A stretch of DNA of 64,000 nucleotides, taken from Hybos culiciformis. Taxonomy: Eukaryota; Arthropoda; Insecta; Diptera; Hybotidae. The DNA is taken from contig OZ023273.1 of assembly GCA_964007475.1 (NCBI GenBank), positions 81,322,598-81,386,597 of the forward strand, written 5' to 3'. The notes beneath the pieces are model-generated. The model did not search any database, was not told the DNA's origin, and saw only the letters and a program-made list of their open reading frames with translations. How positions within the stretch are numbered: position 1 is the stretch's first letter; every line of letters starts with the position of its first letter. The position numbers were made by a program, and so were the translations under genes. This document shows, piece after piece, positions 61,984 to 64,000 of the stretch.

Positions 61984-64000
61984 TTATAAGGAAAAAGAAA
62001 CCTTACGAGTAGGTATTGTAGATGGCGGTGAATGTTGTAGTGAAGGAGAAACATGTGCTGGTTTTAAATGATCGATCGAAATATGTTTAATTTTACCATT
62101 GAAATTAATTTTGAAAAATTTGTCGAAACGTTGAAGAACTTCGAAAGGACCTTCGTAAGGAGGATTTAAAATTTTTTTGTTAAATGATTTTACAAACACA
62201 AATTTACTCGAGAGTAAATCATTGGGAATATAAAAATTTTCATATGATTTATGTCTAGTTGGAACTGGACGAATTTGTTTAAAATTTGAACGTAATTGTG
62301 AAATTAATTGTGAATGATCTAAAGGTTGAGAAGTATTTGAAACGAAAAATTCACTAGGAACACGAATATTTTCACCATAAACTAATTCAGCAGATGAATA
62401 TTTAATATCTTCTTTAATCGCGGTTCTACAACCTAGAAGAACAATAAAAATTTCATCATGCCAGTTAATAGTATTACAACGAGCTATTAAAGATGTTTTA
62501 AGTTGGCGATGAAAACGTTCAACTAAACCATTTGATTTAGGGTGATAAGTTGTAGTTCGAATTTTATGAGTACCCAAAAATTTAGATAATTCTGTAAATA
62601 ATTTTGATTCAAATTGTCTACCTTGATCTGTTGTTAAAGACAATGGAACGCCAAAACGGGAAATATACTGGTTAAAAAAATGTAGAAGCAATAGTAGTAG
62701 CAGTCATATCAGGAATGGGATAAGCTTCGGGCCAGCGAGTATATCGATCAACAATTGTTAAAATGTACGAACATCCTTTTGATGGAGGTAGAGGGCCAAC
62801 AATATCCATATGGATATTTTGAAATCTACCTGAAGGAAGTGGAAATGTACCTGAAAGTGGTTTAGTGTGACGATAGATTTTAGCTTTCTGGCAATTTAAA
62901 CAATTTTTAGACCACTCATTAATATTAAGATTTATAAAAGGCCAAAAATATTTAGATGTAATAATTTTTCGAGTAGCACGAATACTGGGATGAGATAAAT
63001 TATGTAAAGAATCAAAAATGATTTTACGAAAAGATAATGGAATATATGGTCGAGGTTTATTTGAGGAAATTTCGCACCACAGTTTGGTGTTCGAATTTGA
63101 TAAAGTAATTTGATCAAGAATAAATTTTGAATTATTTTTAGTAGAAATTAATAGATTTTGAAGTTCGGGATCAGAAATTTGTTGTTGAGCAATAGTAAGA
63201 AGATCAAATTTACACTTTGTAATTTCTGATGAATCTAGAGAATCTTCAATACGGGAAAGAGTGTCAGCAATAATATTATCTTTACCTTTAATATGACGGA
63301 TATCTGAAGTAAATTGAGCAATATAATCCAAATGGCGTGCTTGGCGTGGACTGCGTTCAGTTTTGGATGATAAAGCAAAGATAAGGGGCTTATGATCTGT
63401 ATAAACTGTAAAATCATTGCCTTCTAAAAATGATCGAAAATGTTTGATGGATAAATAAATGGCTAAAAGTTCTCTATCAAAAGCGGAATATTTCTTTTCA
63501 GTATCAGAAAGTTTTTTTGAAAAGAAAGCAATAGGTAAATTATTTTTATTGTTAATTTGCTGAAGGACTGCTCCAATTGCTACATTAGAAGCATCAACAG
63601 TTAACGTAAATGGTTCATTTTCAATTGGAAAAATTAATAAAGAAGCTTCAGAAAGCTTCTGTTTAATTTGATTGAAATTTATGTCACAAAAATCAGGCCA
63701 AGAAAAAGGAATTTTTGAAGATTTTTTGGGATTAGTTAATTTTGTGAGATGATCATAAATAGGTGCAAGTAAATGAGCTAAGGATGGTATGAATCTGTGA
63801 TAATAATTAATCATTCCAACAAACTGTTGAATATGTTTTATTGAAGATGGTTTAGGAAATTCTGAAATAATTTTAACACGATTTGTTGACGGGATGTAAC
63901 CATTAGGAGAAATTTTGTGACTGAGAAAGTCAAGTTCTTCTACACCAAAAACACATTTAGAAGGTTGAATAGTTAATCCATAATCCACTAATCTTTGAAA
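61984..64000 (-). pseudogene. Gypsy element C pol: RT end, RNase H, integrase (one frameshift)
   Basis: Enters from beyond the window. First segment 63988-62672: RT end (IQPSKCVFGVEELDFLSHKI, FVGMINYYHRFIP), RNase H (TLTVDASNVAIGAVLQQINN, YSAFDRELLAIYLSIKHFRS, VYTDHKPLIF) and integrase start (H-x4-H ... C-x2-C in SHPSIRATRK, NCLNCQKAK; HMDIVGPLPPSKG). A one-base excess in a run of T near 62683 shifts the frame. The second segment (62691-61984) continues FNQYISRFGVPLSLTTDQGR and NGLVERFHRQLKTSL, completing the D-D-E triad, then HISIDHLKPAH. The wording of the integrase (G-P-L-P-P-S-x-G-x-S-Y-I-L-T-x-V-D-R) fits the CsRn1/Kabuki-like Gypsy group. It is a different family from elements A and B. 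Confidence 0.85.

Overview
The window is AT-rich eukaryotic DNA, almost certainly from an arthropod and most likely an insect. The evidence is the make-up of its transposable elements: Jockey-like and LOA/I-like non-LTR retrotransposons, Ty3/Gypsy elements, many hAT elements, a PIF/Harbinger pair and tRNA-derived SINEs. There are GT-AG introns and no bacterial operons. The species cannot be named from the sequence. A run of 200 N (48395-48594) marks an assembly gap. All assignments come from reading the sequence; no database search was run.

Layout. 0.1-3 kb: foldback and palindromic repeats, with a broken hAT transposase tail on the minus strand. 4.4-6.8 kb: three MITE-type elements. 6.9-10.4 kb: a minus-strand LINE whose endonuclease is split by an opposite-strand, 5'-truncated LINE (7237-9223). 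10.4-10.8 kb: a fragment encoding a SAP-like domain and a coiled coil. 11-20 kb: gene-poor, AT-rich DNA with SINEs, hairpins, hAT ends, a tandem duplication, a possible three-exon secreted-peptide gene (12011-12916) and a SAM-like exon. 19.7-30.5 kb: a TTA-flanked MITE, then a Harbinger DDE transposase (plus strand) and a Myb/trihelix gene (minus strand) that probably belong to one Harbinger element. A Jockey-like LINE lies between them and itself carries a 1.55 kb hAT element. 31-40.7 kb: three decayed copies of another LINE family, and the second copy of the 1.55 kb hAT inside a smaller MITE. 41-48 kb: mostly non-coding DNA with two hAT derivatives that have clear target duplications.

48.6-60.2 kb is the best-resolved part. 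An outer Gypsy-type element (48604-57487, duplication GCATC) has lost most of pol. Its 3' LTR was interrupted by a complete Gypsy element with identical 170 bp LTRs (51792-56500, duplication GTGTC) and by a hAT MITE (56644-57463, 8 bp duplication). Its leader holds a further hAT derivative. Sixty-two bases downstream is a complete hAT element with an uninterrupted 648-residue transposase (57550-60203). 60.3-64 kb: a SINE, the 3' half of a LOA-like LINE, and the 3' end of another Gypsy element that runs off the window.

The window is therefore a layered record of transposition. Target-site duplications and empty-site paralogues give the relative order of several insertions. The likeliest active elements are the Gypsy element at 51.8-56.5 kb, the hAT at 57.5-60.2 kb and the twin 1.55 kb non-autonomous hAT copies.
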